Shown here: in pieces, positions 29,614 to 38,617 of the stretch
Numbering within the stretch: position 1 is the first letter of the stretch
How the letters are laid out: every line of letters begins with the position of its first letter
Origin: Eubacterium sp. AF36-5BH
GTDB taxonomy: Bacteria; Bacillota; Clostridia; Lachnospirales; Lachnospiraceae
DNA: 64,000 nt
NCBI RefSeq assembly: GCF_003460505.1
Contig: NZ_QTVG01000002.1
Coordinates: 272,174-336,173, forward strand
Direction of reading: 5' to 3'
The notes under the pieces: generated by a model
Told to the model about the DNA's origin: nothing
Database searches by the model: none
What the model saw: only the letters and a program-made list of their open reading frames with translations
Position numbers and translations under genes: made by a program

Positions 29614-31728
29614 ATGGATTTAATAGAAGAAAAGAAAAAAATAATACTTCAGTTAATGAATGACAAACATTATGTACCAATGAAATTTAAAGAGTTGGTT
29701 GTTATTTTAAATGTTAGAAAAGAAGACAGAGGGTTGCTTGACATTGTTTTAACTGAATTACTAAACGAAGGGAAAATAACAATATCAAAAAAAGGAAAAT
29801 ATAGTATTCCACAGGAAGAGTACAGACAGGGACTTTTTATTGGAAATGAAAAAGGTTTTGGCTTTGTAGAAGTTGAAGGCGAGGAAGAGGATTATTTTAT
29901 ACCAAAAGGAAATGTTAATGGTGCCTTTCATCATGATATGGTATTGATTGCGGTAGATCCTATCCAAACAGGAAAGAGAAAAGAAGGCAAAGTTATCAAG
30001 ATTATTTCTCACGAAATCAGAGAAGTAGTAGGTTATTTTCAGAAAAATAAAAGTTTTGGTTATGTTATTCCTGACAATAAGAAAATTTTCAGTGATATTT
30101 ATATTGCAGGGAAAGATACAAAAGGGGCAGTAGATGGTCACAAAGTTGTTGCAAAAATTAAAACTTATGGCACAAAGGATAGAAAACCTGAAGGTGTTGT
30201 AACGGAAATTCTAGGTCACGTAAATGATCCAGGTGTAGATATTTTATCGATTGTGAAAAATTACGACATACCTTGTGAGTTTCCTGAAGAAGTAATGGAA
30301 CAGATTGAAAATATTCCATCTGAAGTGGCAGAAGAAGATAAGGTAGGCAGATTTGATATTCGAGGCCTTCACACAGTAACTATTGACGGTGAGGATGCTA
30401 AGGATTTAGATGATGCTATTACTTTGACAAAAGAAGATGGGATTTACACTTTAGGTGTTCATATTGCAGATGTATCCCACTATGTTACTGAAAATTCACC
30501 ATTAGATAAAGAGGCTGTGAAAAGAGGAACAAGCGTATACTTAGTAGACAGAGTTATTCCTATGTTACCTCATAAATTATCCAATGGAATTTGTTCACTT
30601 AATCAGGGTGAGGACAGGCTTGCCCTTAGCTGTATAATGAAAATTAATGAAAAAGGTGAAATCGTAGACCATCAGGTCAAAGAAACTTTAATAAATGTTG
30701 ATAGACGAATGACATATACAGCAGTAAATGATATTATAACAAATAAGGATGAAGCCACAATTAAGCAGTATGAGGATTTTGTGCCAATGTTTAATTTAAT
30801 GGCTGAGTTATCAAAAATACTTAGAGATAAAAGATACAAAAGAGGTGCCATTGATTTTGATTTTCCAGAGTGTAAAATCAAACTTGACGAAAAAGGTTAT
30901 CCTATATTAATTGAACCTTATGATAGAAATGCAGCCACAAAAATTATTGAAGATTTTATGTTGGCAGCTAATGAGACAATAGCCGAATATTTTTATTGGC
31001 AGCAGGTGCCTTTTGTATACAGAAATCACGAAAAGCCGGATAGTGACAGAATGAAAGCTTTGGCAACATTTATTACCAACTTTGGTTATTCTGTAAAATT
31101 ATCAGGAGAGGAAGTACATCCAAAAGAAATACAAAAATTGTTAAATAACATTGAAGGAACACCGGAAGAGGCTATGATAAGCAGGGTAACTCTTCGCTCA
31201 ATGAAAAGAGCAGAGTACACACCTGAATGTTTGGGACATTTTGGCTTGGCTGCAAAATATTATACGCATTTTACATCGCCTATTAGAAGATATCCTGATT
31301 TGCAGATACATCGTATTATAAAAGAATGTATTAACGGGAAGATGACGGATAAGCATGCTGAACATTACAAGAGCATACTACCTGAAGTGACAAAGAATTG
31401 TAGCACAAATGAAAGACGTGCAGATGATGCAGAAAGAGACACAGAAAAGCTAAAGCAGGCAGAATATATGCGTGGACAAATTGGCGAAGAATTTGTAGGT
31501 GTGATTTCAGGTGTTACAAACTTTGGTTTGTATGTAGAATTGCCTAATACAATAGAAGGTTTGGTGCATGTTTCAAATATGTGTGACGACCATTATATAT
31601 ATGATGAGGATTCTTTCTCAATGACAGGTGAAGCCACTAAGAAGACATATAAGTTGGGCCAGCCTGTAAGAATACGTGTTGAGGCGGCAGACAAATTAAC
31701 AAGAACGATTGATTTTAGTCTGGTGTAA
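29614..31728 (+). CDS. rnr: Ribonuclease R
   Basis: A 704-residue 3'-to-5' exoribonuclease that degrades structured RNA and, with SmpB-tmRNA, the mRNA of stalled ribosomes. Domains in order are a winged-helix N-terminus, two cold-shock/OB domains (about 70-220), the RNB catalytic domain with the metal-binding Asp cluster in GEDAKDLDDA (D261, D264, D266, D267), and a C-terminal S1 domain (about 620-700). AAAGGGAGA precedes the ATG. The last codons and stop sit inside the first unit of a 30-bp tandem repeat. The smpB gene follows, as expected for trans-translation partners. Confidence 0.95.
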   Translation: MDLIEEKKKIILQLMNDKHYVPMKFKELVVILNVRKEDRGLLDIVLTELLNEGKITISKKGKYSIPQEEYRQGLFIGNEKGFGFVEVEGEEEDYFIPKGNVNGAFHHDMVLIAVDPIQTGKRKEGKVIKIISHEIREVVGYFQKNKSFGYVIPDNKKIFSDIYIAGKDTKGAVDGHKVVAKIKTYGTKDRKPEGVVTEILGHVNDPGVDILSIVKNYDIPCEFPEEVMEQIENIPSEVAEEDKVGRFDIRGLHTVTIDGEDAKDLDDAITLTKEDGIYTLGVHIADVSHYVTENSPLDKEAVKRGTSVYLVDRVIPMLPHKLSNGICSLNQGEDRLALSCIMKINEKGEIVDHQVKETLINVDRRMTYTAVNDIITNKDEATIKQYEDFVPMFNLMAELSKILRDKRYKRGAIDFDFPECKIKLDEKGYPILIEPYDRNAATKIIEDFMLAANETIAEYFYWQQVPFVYRNHEKPDSDRMKALATFITNFGYSVKLSGEEVHPKEIQKLLNNIEGTPEEAMISRVTLRSMKRAEYTPECLGHFGLAAKYYTHFTSPIRRYPDLQIHRIIKECINGKMTDKHAEHYKSILPEVTKNCSTNERRADDAERDTEKLKQAEYMRGQIGEEFVGVISGVTNFGLYVELPNTIEGLVHVSNMCDDHYIYDEDSFSMTGEATKKTYKLGQPVRIRVEAADKLTRTIDFSLV

Positions 31729-31841
31729 ATTATTTGAAACAGATTATATTTTGTATGAATTATTTGAAATGAATTAAAGCCGGTATAAAAAATTCGAAAC
31801 AAATTAGTTCTGATTTAAACAATTTGAAATAGATTATATCC
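31722..31841 (+). repeat. Degenerate 30-bp tandem repeat (four units) at the rnr 3' end
   Basis: The TTGAAA/TCGAAA core recurs at 31734, 31764, 31794 and 31824, an exact 30-base period, within units shaped GGTATAAATTATTTGAAA plus 12 variable bases. A fifth start, GGTATGG, follows at 31842. The rnr stop codon lies in unit 1, so the array looks like a repeated duplication of the gene's own 3' end that has since diverged. Confidence 0.8.
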
Positions 31842-31894
31842 GGTATGGTAATATAAAATATTATTAGTGATTAACTTTAAAGAAAGGAAAGAGT

Positions 31895-32353
31895 ATGGCT
31901 TCAGGAAAATTAATTGCAAGCAATAAGAAAGCAAGACATGATTATTTTATAGAAGATACTTATGAGGCAGGAATTGTTTTACATGGAACAGAAGTTAAGT
32001 CTTTACGTGCAGGCCATTGCAGTATAAAAGAGTCATTTGTAAGAATTGAAAATGGCGAAGTTATAATATACGGAATGCATATTAATCCTTATGAAAAGGG
32101 AAACATTTTCAACAAAGATCCTTTAAGACCAAAGAAATTAATGCTTCATAAATATGAAATTAATAAATTAGTTGGAAAACTAAATGAAAAAGGGTTGACC
32201 TTAGTACCTTTAAGAGTTTATTTTAAAGGAAGTCTGGTAAAGGTTGAAATAGGACTTGCCAGAGGTAAAAAACTATATGACAAGAGAGCAGACATTAAAA
32301 AGCGTGATTTGAAGAGAGAGCACGAAAAAGAGTTTAAGATTCATATGCGCTAG
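31895..32353 (+). CDS. smpB: SsrA-binding protein SmpB
   Basis: A 152-residue RNA-binding protein that delivers tmRNA to stalled ribosomes. The conserved parts are [29 protein letters not shown] (about 9-37), [11 protein letters not shown] and [32 protein letters not shown] (about 109-140), ending in the basic tail that enters the decoding centre. AAAGGAAAG precedes the ATG. The length is standard. tmRNA (ssrA) is not seen close by. Confidence 0.96.
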   Translation: MASGKLIASNKKARHDYFIEDTYEAGIVLHGTEVKSLRAGHCSIKESFVRIENGEVIIYGMHINPYEKGNIFNKDPLRPKKLMLHKYEINKLVGKLNEKGLTLVPLRVYFKGSLVKVEIGLARGKKLYDKRADIKKRDLKREHEKEFKIHMR

Positions 32354-32373
32354 TTATAAATAAGGAGGATAAA

Positions 32374-33558
32374 ATGTATACAGAATCATTAGTAAAGTTA
32401 GGAAAAGTACGTTCAGAAATCAGAGAAATTTTTGAATATGGTAATAAGAGAAAGGCTGAAATCGGAGCAGAGAATGTTTTTGATTTTAGTATTGGTAATC
32501 CAAGTGTACCTGCACCAAAAAGTGTAGATGATGCCATTATTGATTTAGTTAATAATTTTGATTCAGTAGCCCTTCATGGATATACATCAGCTCAGGGTGA
32601 TGCACATGTTAGGGAAACAATTGCAAATTATATTAATGACAAATTTGGGACGAATGTTACAGCAAACAATATTTACATGACATGTGGAGCAGCAGCATCA
32701 CTTACAATTGTAATGAATGCAATTTTACAAAAAGATGACGAGTGTATTGTATTTACTCCTTATTTTCCTGAATACGGGGTGTTTATTGAAAGAACAGGCG
32801 CTAAATTAGTAGAAGTTAAGTCACAGGAAAAGACTTTCCAGATTGACATGGATAATTTCGAAAAAGCCATTAATGAAAAAACAAAGGCAGTAATAATTAA
32901 TTCACCTAACAATCCATCAGGTGTTGTTTATACTGTAGAAACAATTGAAAAAATGTGTCAGTTATTAAAAAAGAAAGAAGAGGAATATGGACATCCTATT
33001 TTCCTTATTACTGATGAACCATATAGAGAGTTAGTTTATGATGATACAGAAGTACCATATGTTATTAATTATTATGACAATACTTTTGTATGCTATTCAT
33101 ATAGTAAGGCATTATCTCTTCCGGGAGAAAGAATTGGATACATAGTAGTATCACCAAAGATGATTGATGAAGAAGATGCTTACGCAGCAGTTTGTGGAGC
33201 CGGAAGAGCTTTAGGCTATGTATGTGCCCCAAGTATGCTTCAAAGAGTAATTGAAAGGTGCATAAGTGATACATCTGATATTTCAATTTATAAAGAAAAC
33301 AGAGATTTATTATATAATGCTTTAACAAAAATGGGCTTTGAATGTGTTTACCCTGATGGTGCATTTTACTTATTTGTAAAAGCCATGGGAGAGGACGCTT
33401 ACGAATTTTGTGAAAAGGCAAAAGAATACGAATTATTACTTGTACCTGCTGACAGTTTTGGAACACCGGGATATGTAAGAGTTTCTTATTGTGTTCAGAC
33501 AAAGCAGATTGAAGATGCGCTTCCTGCATTTGAAAAGTTAGCAGAAAGTTATAAGTAA
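32374..33558 (+). CDS. PLP-dependent aminotransferase, class I/II
   Basis: A 394-residue fold-type I aminotransferase similar to aspartate and aromatic aminotransferases of the AspB group. It has an N-terminal FDFSIGNPSVPAPKSV, the cofactor-binding TCGAAASL, NSPNNPSGVVY (about 172-182), a PLP-phosphate motif DEPYRELVY, and the Schiff-base lysine in SYSKALSLPGERIGY (about 237-251). AAGGAGGA precedes the ATG. Substrates cannot be assigned from sequence; aspartate, alanine or aromatic amino acids are possible. The DUF6472 gene follows 14 bases later. Confidence 0.9.
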   Translation: MYTESLVKLGKVRSEIREIFEYGNKRKAEIGAENVFDFSIGNPSVPAPKSVDDAIIDLVNNFDSVALHGYTSAQGDAHVRETIANYINDKFGTNVTANNIYMTCGAAASLTIVMNAILQKDDECIVFTPYFPEYGVFIERTGAKLVEVKSQEKTFQIDMDNFEKAINEKTKAVIINSPNNPSGVVYTVETIEKMCQLLKKKEEEYGHPIFLITDEPYRELVYDDTEVPYVINYYDNTFVCYSYSKALSLPGERIGYIVVSPKMIDEEDAYAAVCGAGRALGYVCAPSMLQRVIERCISDTSDISIYKENRDLLYNALTKMGFECVYPDGAFYLFVKAMGEDAYEFCEKAKEYELLLVPADSFGTPGYVRVSYCVQTKQIEDALPAFEKLAESYK

Positions 33559-33572
33559 ACAGGAGTTTAACA

Positions 33573-33752
33573 ATGAGTGATCAATATAGTTGTGAATTTT
33601 GTAGCAATTACGTATATGACGAAGAATATGAAGAATACGGCTGTGTTGTAAATATGGATGAAGATGATTTAGCCATGTTAATGCAGTTTAAGAGAGCAAC
33701 ATGTCCGTATTTCTCCTATGGTGATGAATACAGAATTGCAAGAAAACAGTAG
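33573..33752 (+). CDS. DUF6472 family small Cys-rich protein
   Basis: A 59-residue acidic protein that I place in DUF6472, a small Lachnospiraceae family. It has a CxxC pair (C7, C10) and two more cysteines (C24, C44), a pattern suited to binding one zinc or Fe ion, with YDEEYEEYGCVVNMDEDD between them and an RKQ end. CAGGAG precedes the ATG. It starts 14 bases after the aminotransferase gene and ends 18 bases before the PAP2 gene, so the three look co-transcribed. The function is unknown. Confidence 0.75.
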   Translation: MSDQYSCEFCSNYVYDEEYEEYGCVVNMDEDDLAMLMQFKRATCPYFSYGDEYRIARKQ

Positions 33753-33770
33753 AATTATTTCGGAGAAAAA

Positions 33771-34277
33771 ATGAAACAGGAAAGCTATATAAAAATAACA
33801 GAAGCTGTTAGAAAAAAGAAAAACGGAGTTAAAATAGTTACAGGAATAAACAGGATAGTTACAATAATGATTTATGTTTTATTTGCTGTAATTATTTTAA
33901 TGTCTGCGTTTATGCAGTATCAAAACAATAGTGGTACCTGTGTAAGAGTTGTGCTTGTATGTAGCATATCTTTTGTGGCAGTTACAATATTCAGATATAT
34001 TATTGACGAAAAAAGACCTTATGTTGTATATGATTTTTCACCGTTGATTGTAAAAGAAAAAAAAGGTCAGTCAATGCCAAGTCGTCATGTTTTTTCTGCC
34101 TTTGTAATTGCTATGTCAGCTTTGTATATTTGTATCCCTTTGGGGATTTTTATGATGCTTCTTGCTGTTATTATGGCATTTGAGAGAGTAATTTGTGGAG
34201 TTCATTTTCCAAAGGATGTAATAGCAGGGGCAGTTATAGGAATTGCATCAGGAATAATTGGATTTTATTTAATTTAA
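33771..34277 (+). CDS. PAP2 family lipid phosphatase
   Basis: A 168-residue membrane phosphatase with five hydrophobic segments. The three-part active-site signature is complete: an Arg-Pro in DEKRPYVVYDF, PSRHVFSAF with the general-acid His, and ERVICGVHFPKDVIAG with the nucleophile His and its Asp. Likely substrates are undecaprenyl pyrophosphate (as for BcrC) or phosphatidic acid. TTTCGGAGAAA lies before the ATG. A second, unrelated-looking PAP2 protein is encoded at 54846-55568 on the other strand. Confidence 0.88.
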   Translation: MKQESYIKITEAVRKKKNGVKIVTGINRIVTIMIYVLFAVIILMSAFMQYQNNSGTCVRVVLVCSISFVAVTIFRYIIDEKRPYVVYDFSPLIVKEKKGQSMPSRHVFSAFVIAMSALYICIPLGIFMMLLAVIMAFERVICGVHFPKDVIAGAVIGIASGIIGFYLI

Positions 34278-34359
34278 CAATTACATTGTCAAAAGGTTTT
34301 ATACCATCTGTACAGCATGAGTGGATAACCTTAGGACAAGCTAAAGGATGAGGAAAATT

Positions 34360-35724
34360 ATGTCAAAAGAAAATAAGTTTTTAAAGGACATGACAAAGGG
34401 CACACCTTGGAAATTGCTTTTGCAGTTTGCAGTACCTTTGTTTATTGGAAACATATTTCAGCAATTGTATAACATGGTGGATTCCATAATTGTTGGAAAT
34501 TTTGTTGGCCCTAATGCGTTAGGCGCAATCGGAACAACAAACTCACTTAATTTTTTATTCTTTTCCTTAGTAGCAGGTTTATCTGTTGGAATAGGAATAA
34601 TTGTCGCACAGTTTTTTGGCTCAAATAATGAAGAGAAGGTAAAAGACACAATAGGAAATGCAATATGGATTGTGCTTATAAGTTCAGTAATAATGGCTTG
34701 TATAGGCTTTTTTATAGCAAAACCGGTATTAGTGTTACTTAGAACAGATAAGGTTATTTTAGGTGACGCAACAGCTTATTTAAAAGTTACATCCATAGGT
34801 ATTTGCTGTACAGGTTTATACAACGGAGTATCAAGTATACTTAGAGCCTTAGGAGACAGTAAAACACCTTTAATATTTTTAATATTTGCAAGTCTTGTTA
34901 ATGTTGTGCTTGATTTGTGGTTTGTATTAGGACTTGGCTGGGGAGTTGTAGGCGCAGGTGTTGCCACAGCATTTTCACAGTTTTTATCAGCAGTTACATG
35001 TATTTTTTATGCATATAAGAGCAATACTTATTTTAGGCTAAAAAAGAAGAATTTAAAACTTAACAGTTATATTGTAGAGAAGAGTTTAAGACTGGGTATA
35101 CCTGTAGCATTACAGAATTCATTAATAGCCTTTTCATTAATAGTATTACAGGCTATTGTTAATGGTTATGGAGCAACATTTACTACAGCTTTTACAGTTA
35201 TTTCAAGAATAGAAACATTAGTTCAGCAGCCATTCATGTCACTAGGAGCAGCAGTTTCTACATATACAGGTCAGAATCTTGGTGCAGGAAAGACAGACAG
35301 AGTTGTGAAAGGATTTAATTCTTCAAATGTTATGAATGTAATATTTTCAGCAGTAGTCCTTGTTCTGTTTTGGACTTTCACATCACCAATTGTGTCAATA
35401 TTCGGAAAAGATGCTGAAGTTTTACGGATAGCTTCAGATGGTCTTAGAATAACAAGTTGTTTCTATGTATTTTTAGGTCTCATTTATACAACACGAAATG
35501 TATTAAATGGTGCCGGGGATGCAATGTTTTCTCTTTTTACGGGCATAGTGGAATGTATAGGAAGAGTTGGATTTGCATATCCATTAACATTAATTCCATT
35601 TTTAGGTAGTTATGGTGTATTTGTTGCAACAGGAATTACATGGATGCTAAACGGGTTATTTAGTTTAATAAGATACAAACGTGGAAAGTGGAAAACTATT
35701 AATTTAGTTGTACATAATGAATAG
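34360..35724 (+). CDS. MATE family efflux transporter
   Basis: A 454-residue, 12-helix transporter of the MATE family that exports cationic compounds using a sodium or proton gradient. Recognisable parts are PWKLLLQFAVPLFIGNIFQQLYNMVDSIIVG near the N-terminus and LGDSKTPLIFLIFASLVNVVLD, repeated in related form in the second half (AGDAMFSLFTGIVECIGR). Of two close in-frame ATGs, 34360 has GATGAGG at the better distance; 34348 would add four residues. The substrate is unknown. Confidence 0.92.
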   Translation: MSKENKFLKDMTKGTPWKLLLQFAVPLFIGNIFQQLYNMVDSIIVGNFVGPNALGAIGTTNSLNFLFFSLVAGLSVGIGIIVAQFFGSNNEEKVKDTIGNAIWIVLISSVIMACIGFFIAKPVLVLLRTDKVILGDATAYLKVTSIGICCTGLYNGVSSILRALGDSKTPLIFLIFASLVNVVLDLWFVLGLGWGVVGAGVATAFSQFLSAVTCIFYAYKSNTYFRLKKKNLKLNSYIVEKSLRLGIPVALQNSLIAFSLIVLQAIVNGYGATFTTAFTVISRIETLVQQPFMSLGAAVSTYTGQNLGAGKTDRVVKGFNSSNVMNVIFSAVVLVLFWTFTSPIVSIFGKDAEVLRIASDGLRITSCFYVFLGLIYTTRNVLNGAGDAMFSLFTGIVECIGRVGFAYPLTLIPFLGSYGVFVATGITWMLNGLFSLIRYKRGKWKTINLVVHNE

Positions 35725-35750
35725 AGTGTGAAGTTGGTTAAGGAGGCAGA

Positions 35751-36986
35751 ATGTACGAAAATAAAGAAGAATTGGAAAAAGTAATTCTGGTGGCTGTTTC
35801 CACAGGTCATGAGGAAGATGCACAGGAATCATTAGATGAATTAGAAGAATTAGTAAGTACAGCCGGGGCTGTTGTAGTTGGAAGAGTTGTACAGAATCTT
35901 GAACATATAAATAATACAACCTATGTTGGAACAGGTAAAGTAAAGGAAATTAAAGATTTAATTTGGGAAACAGATGCAGATGCCATTGTATGTGACGATG
36001 AACTATCACCTGCCCAGTATAAGAACCTTGAAGATGAATTGGAAGTTAAGGTTATGGACAGAACCCTTATTATATTAGATATTTTCGCAGGTAGGGCAAA
36101 AACTGCTGAAGGTAAGATTCAGGTAGAATTGGCACAGCTTAGATACCGTTCAACAAGACTTATAGGTATGAGAAATCTATCAAGACAGGGTGGTGGAATC
36201 GGTACAAGAGGACCTGGTGAAAAGAAACTTGAAGTTGACAGACGTTTAATTAGAAACAGAATTTCACAGTTAAAAGAACAGGTTTCAGAAATGGAGAACC
36301 ACAGACAGGTAACAAGGGCGAAACGTCAGGACAATCCTGTTCCGGTAGTTGCGATTGTAGGCTATACAAACGCAGGAAAATCAACACTTCTTAACACAGT
36401 AACAAACGCTGAAGTTTTAGAAGAGGATAAGCTTTTTGCAACCCTTGATCCAACAACAAGAAACTACAAATTACCGGATGGGCAGGAAGTGCTTTTGACA
36501 GATACAGTAGGTTTCATAAGAAAATTACCACACCACTTAATAGATGCTTTTAGAAGTACGTTAGAGGAAGCAAAATATTCTGACATTATTATTCATGTAG
36601 TGGATGCCTCTAATCCGTCAATGGATAAAAATGTTCACGCAGTGTACGAAACTCTCGATAACTTAGGTGTAAAAGACAAAACGATTATTACCGTTTTCAA
36701 CAAAGAAGATAAGTTGGAAACAAAACCTATATTAAGAGATTTCAAGGCAGATTACGTTGTACATGGTGCCATTAAAAAGGGCATAGGAATTGATGACATA
36801 AACGAGGCAATTGAGAATGCAGTTAAGTCAATGCGTGTATTGTACGAAAACGTATTTACTTATGCCGAAGCAGGCAAGACAGGCCTTATTAGAAAATATG
36901 GTCAGTTACTTGAAGAAGAGTATAAAGAAGACGGTATACACGTAAAAGCATACGTGCCAACATCTTTAATTGGAAGATTAAATTGA
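35751..36986 (+). CDS. hflX: GTPase HflX
   Basis: A 411-residue ribosome-associated GTPase. The N-terminal glycine-rich HflX domain (GRVVQNL, TYVGTGKVKEIKDL, GRAKTAEGKIQVELAQLRYRSTRL, GGGIGTRGPGEKKLEVDRR) is followed by a G domain with P-loop GYTNAGKSTLLN, switch DTVGFIRKLPHHL and FNKEDK for guanine binding. HflX splits stalled or hibernating 70S ribosomes after stress. AAGGAGGC precedes the ATG. The promoter of the next operon overlaps its stop codon. Confidence 0.95.
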   Translation: MYENKEELEKVILVAVSTGHEEDAQESLDELEELVSTAGAVVVGRVVQNLEHINNTTYVGTGKVKEIKDLIWETDADAIVCDDELSPAQYKNLEDELEVKVMDRTLIILDIFAGRAKTAEGKIQVELAQLRYRSTRLIGMRNLSRQGGGIGTRGPGEKKLEVDRRLIRNRISQLKEQVSEMENHRQVTRAKRQDNPVPVVAIVGYTNAGKSTLLNTVTNAEVLEEDKLFATLDPTTRNYKLPDGQEVLLTDTVGFIRKLPHHLIDAFRSTLEEAKYSDIIIHVVDASNPSMDKNVHAVYETLDNLGVKDKTIITVFNKEDKLETKPILRDFKADYVVHGAIKKGIGIDDINEAIENAVKSMRVLYENVFTYAEAGKTGLIRKYGQLLEEEYKEDGIHVKAYVPTSLIGRLN

Positions 36987-37011
36987 CAATGATATTTTTA
37001 TATGGTATATT
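36983..37011 (+). promoter_or_regulatory. Strong predicted promoter of the amino-acid ABC importer
   Basis: Consensus TTGACA (36983-36988) overlaps the hflX stop; 17 bases later comes TATATT (37006-37011), with TGG directly before it (extended -10). It is among the best promoters in the window. Confidence 0.8.
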
Positions 37012-37069
37012 CTCAATAGTTTAGCATAGTAAAGCACTAACACACGAAAATGAAAGAAGAGGATAAATT

Positions 37070-37858
37070 ATGAAAAAGAAAATAGCATTATTATTATCAG
37101 TGGTAATGGTAGCATCTTTATGCTTAGTTGGATGTGGTAGCAGTAAGAAGAGCGGAACAGACAGCAAGGTATATGCTGTAGAAGCAGGTTCAGCAGGTGA
37201 GCAGGCTGCAAAGGACAAAAAGTGGAAAACAAATGCAGTTTCATCACAGGCAGATGCTTTAATGGAAGTTAAGTCAGGTACATCTGATGCAGCTATTATT
37301 GATTTACTTATGGCTGGTGCAATGATTGGTGAAGGAACAAGCTATCCTGACCTTAAGTACACAGGTAAGCTTACAACAGAAGAATATGGTGTTGGCTGTA
37401 GAAAAGATTCTGATTTAACAGATTACATTAACAACTTCTTCAAAGATACATATGCATCAGGCGAAATGGAAAAAACAGCAAAGAACTATGGTGTTCATGA
37501 AGCTATTTTAAAACAGGATAAGCCTGGTAAGTATGTTGAAGGTGATGATGTTAAATACATTAAGAAAAAAGGAACATTAATCGTTGGTATTACAGAATTT
37601 GAACCAATGGATTACAAAGATAAAGACGGTAATTGGATTGGATTTGATGCTGACATGGCATCACTTCTTGCAAAGAAATTAGGTGTTAAAGTTAAATTTG
37701 TTGTAATTGACTGGGATACAAAAGCAATGGAACTTAAGTCAAAGAACATTGATGTTGTATGGAACGGTATGACATTAACAGATGAAGTTAAGAACGCAAT
37801 GAACTGTACAACTGCTTACTGCAACAATGCACAGGTAGTTGTTGTTCCATCAAAATAA
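37070..37858 (+). CDS. Amino-acid ABC transporter lipoprotein, circularly permuted SBP-3 fold
   Basis: A 262-residue extracellular binding lipoprotein with lipobox L-V-G-C22. Its family-3 (GlnH/HisJ-like) domain is in swapped order. Residues about 33-148 (YAVEAGSAGEQAA, ALMEVKSGTSDAAIIDLLMA, GKLTTEEYGVGCRKDS, final helix) correspond to lobe 2 and the normal C-terminus. After a linker (about 149-167), residues 168-262 (GTLIVGITEFEPMDYKDKDG, GFDADMASLLAKKLGVKVKF, VWNGMTLTDEVKN, QVVVVPSK) are the normal N-terminal lobe 1. The new ends fall in the hinge between lobes. Each lobe occurs once. It presumably feeds the permease and ATPase that follow. Confidence 0.9.
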   Translation: MKKKIALLLSVVMVASLCLVGCGSSKKSGTDSKVYAVEAGSAGEQAAKDKKWKTNAVSSQADALMEVKSGTSDAAIIDLLMAGAMIGEGTSYPDLKYTGKLTTEEYGVGCRKDSDLTDYINNFFKDTYASGEMEKTAKNYGVHEAILKQDKPGKYVEGDDVKYIKKKGTLIVGITEFEPMDYKDKDGNWIGFDADMASLLAKKLGVKVKFVVIDWDTKAMELKSKNIDVVWNGMTLTDEVKNAMNCTTAYCNNAQVVVVPSK

Positions 37859-37888
37859 TATAAACAAATACTTTAAATATGTAGACTA

Positions 37889-37918
37889 ATAAGGCAGGGA
37901 GAAAACTCTCTGCCTTAT
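37889..37918 (+). terminator. Intercistronic hairpin between binding protein and permease
   Basis: A perfect 13-bp stem, ATAAGGCAGGGAG (37889-37901) with CTCTCTGCCTTAT (37906-37918), and an AAAA loop. No T-run follows, so it more likely protects the binding-protein mRNA 3' end than stops transcription; binding proteins are usually made in excess over permeases. Confidence 0.65.
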
Positions 37919-37948
37919 ATATGCGTAAAAAGCTAAGGAGAAAATTTT

Positions 37949-38605
37949 ATGTTTTGGGATGTAACAGAAACATTATTAAATGGACTTGGAACAACTTTTG
38001 AAATTTTTATTTTTACATTGTTGTTTTCTCTTCCATTGGGACTTATAGTTTCATTTGGAGCTATGAGTAAATTTAAACCACTTAGATATTTAGTACAGAT
38101 ATTTACTTGGATTATAAGAGGAACACCACTTATGCTTCAGTTAATTATTATTTTCTATGGTCCTGGTTTATGGCTAGGACATAATATTTGGAGCGGTGAT
38201 GAATGGGGAAGAATTTCAGCTACAGTTGTTGCATTTACAATTAACTATGCATGTTATTTTTCAGTAATATTCAGAGGTGGTATCGAAGGTGTACCTGCAG
38301 GTCAAAGAGAAGCAGGACAGGTTTTAGGTATGACAAAATCACAGATTTTCTTTAAGATAACATTATTACAGATGATAAAGAGAATTGTGCCACCAATGTC
38401 AAATGAAATAATAACCTTAGTTAAGGATACATCATTGGCAAGAATTATTGCTGCATACGAATTAACATTTACAGGTTTTGCTTTTATGAAATCAGACGGT
38501 ATTACATGGCCATTGTTCTACACAGGCGTGTTCTATTTGATTTTTGTTGGTATATTAACTTTATTATTTAACTACATAGAAAAGAAATTAGATTATTTTA
38601 AATAG
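37949..38605 (+). CDS. Amino-acid ABC transporter permease
   Basis: A 218-residue inner-membrane subunit of the HisMQ/GlnP family with about five membrane helices. The early LLNGLGTTFEIFIFTLLFSLPLG and TWIIRGTPLMLQLIIIFYG are family hallmarks. The cytoplasmic EAA loop reads VPAGQREAGQVLGMTKSQIFFKITLLQ, which docks to the ATPase. It is the only permease gene here, so the channel is probably a homodimer. AAGGAGAAAA precedes the ATG. The ATPase gene follows 12 bases later. Confidence 0.93.
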   Translation: MFWDVTETLLNGLGTTFEIFIFTLLFSLPLGLIVSFGAMSKFKPLRYLVQIFTWIIRGTPLMLQLIIIFYGPGLWLGHNIWSGDEWGRISATVVAFTINYACYFSVIFRGGIEGVPAGQREAGQVLGMTKSQIFFKITLLQMIKRIVPPMSNEIITLVKDTSLARIIAAYELTFTGFAFMKSDGITWPLFYTGVFYLIFVGILTLLFNYIEKKLDYFK

Positions 38606-38617
38606 GAGGTGCTATAA

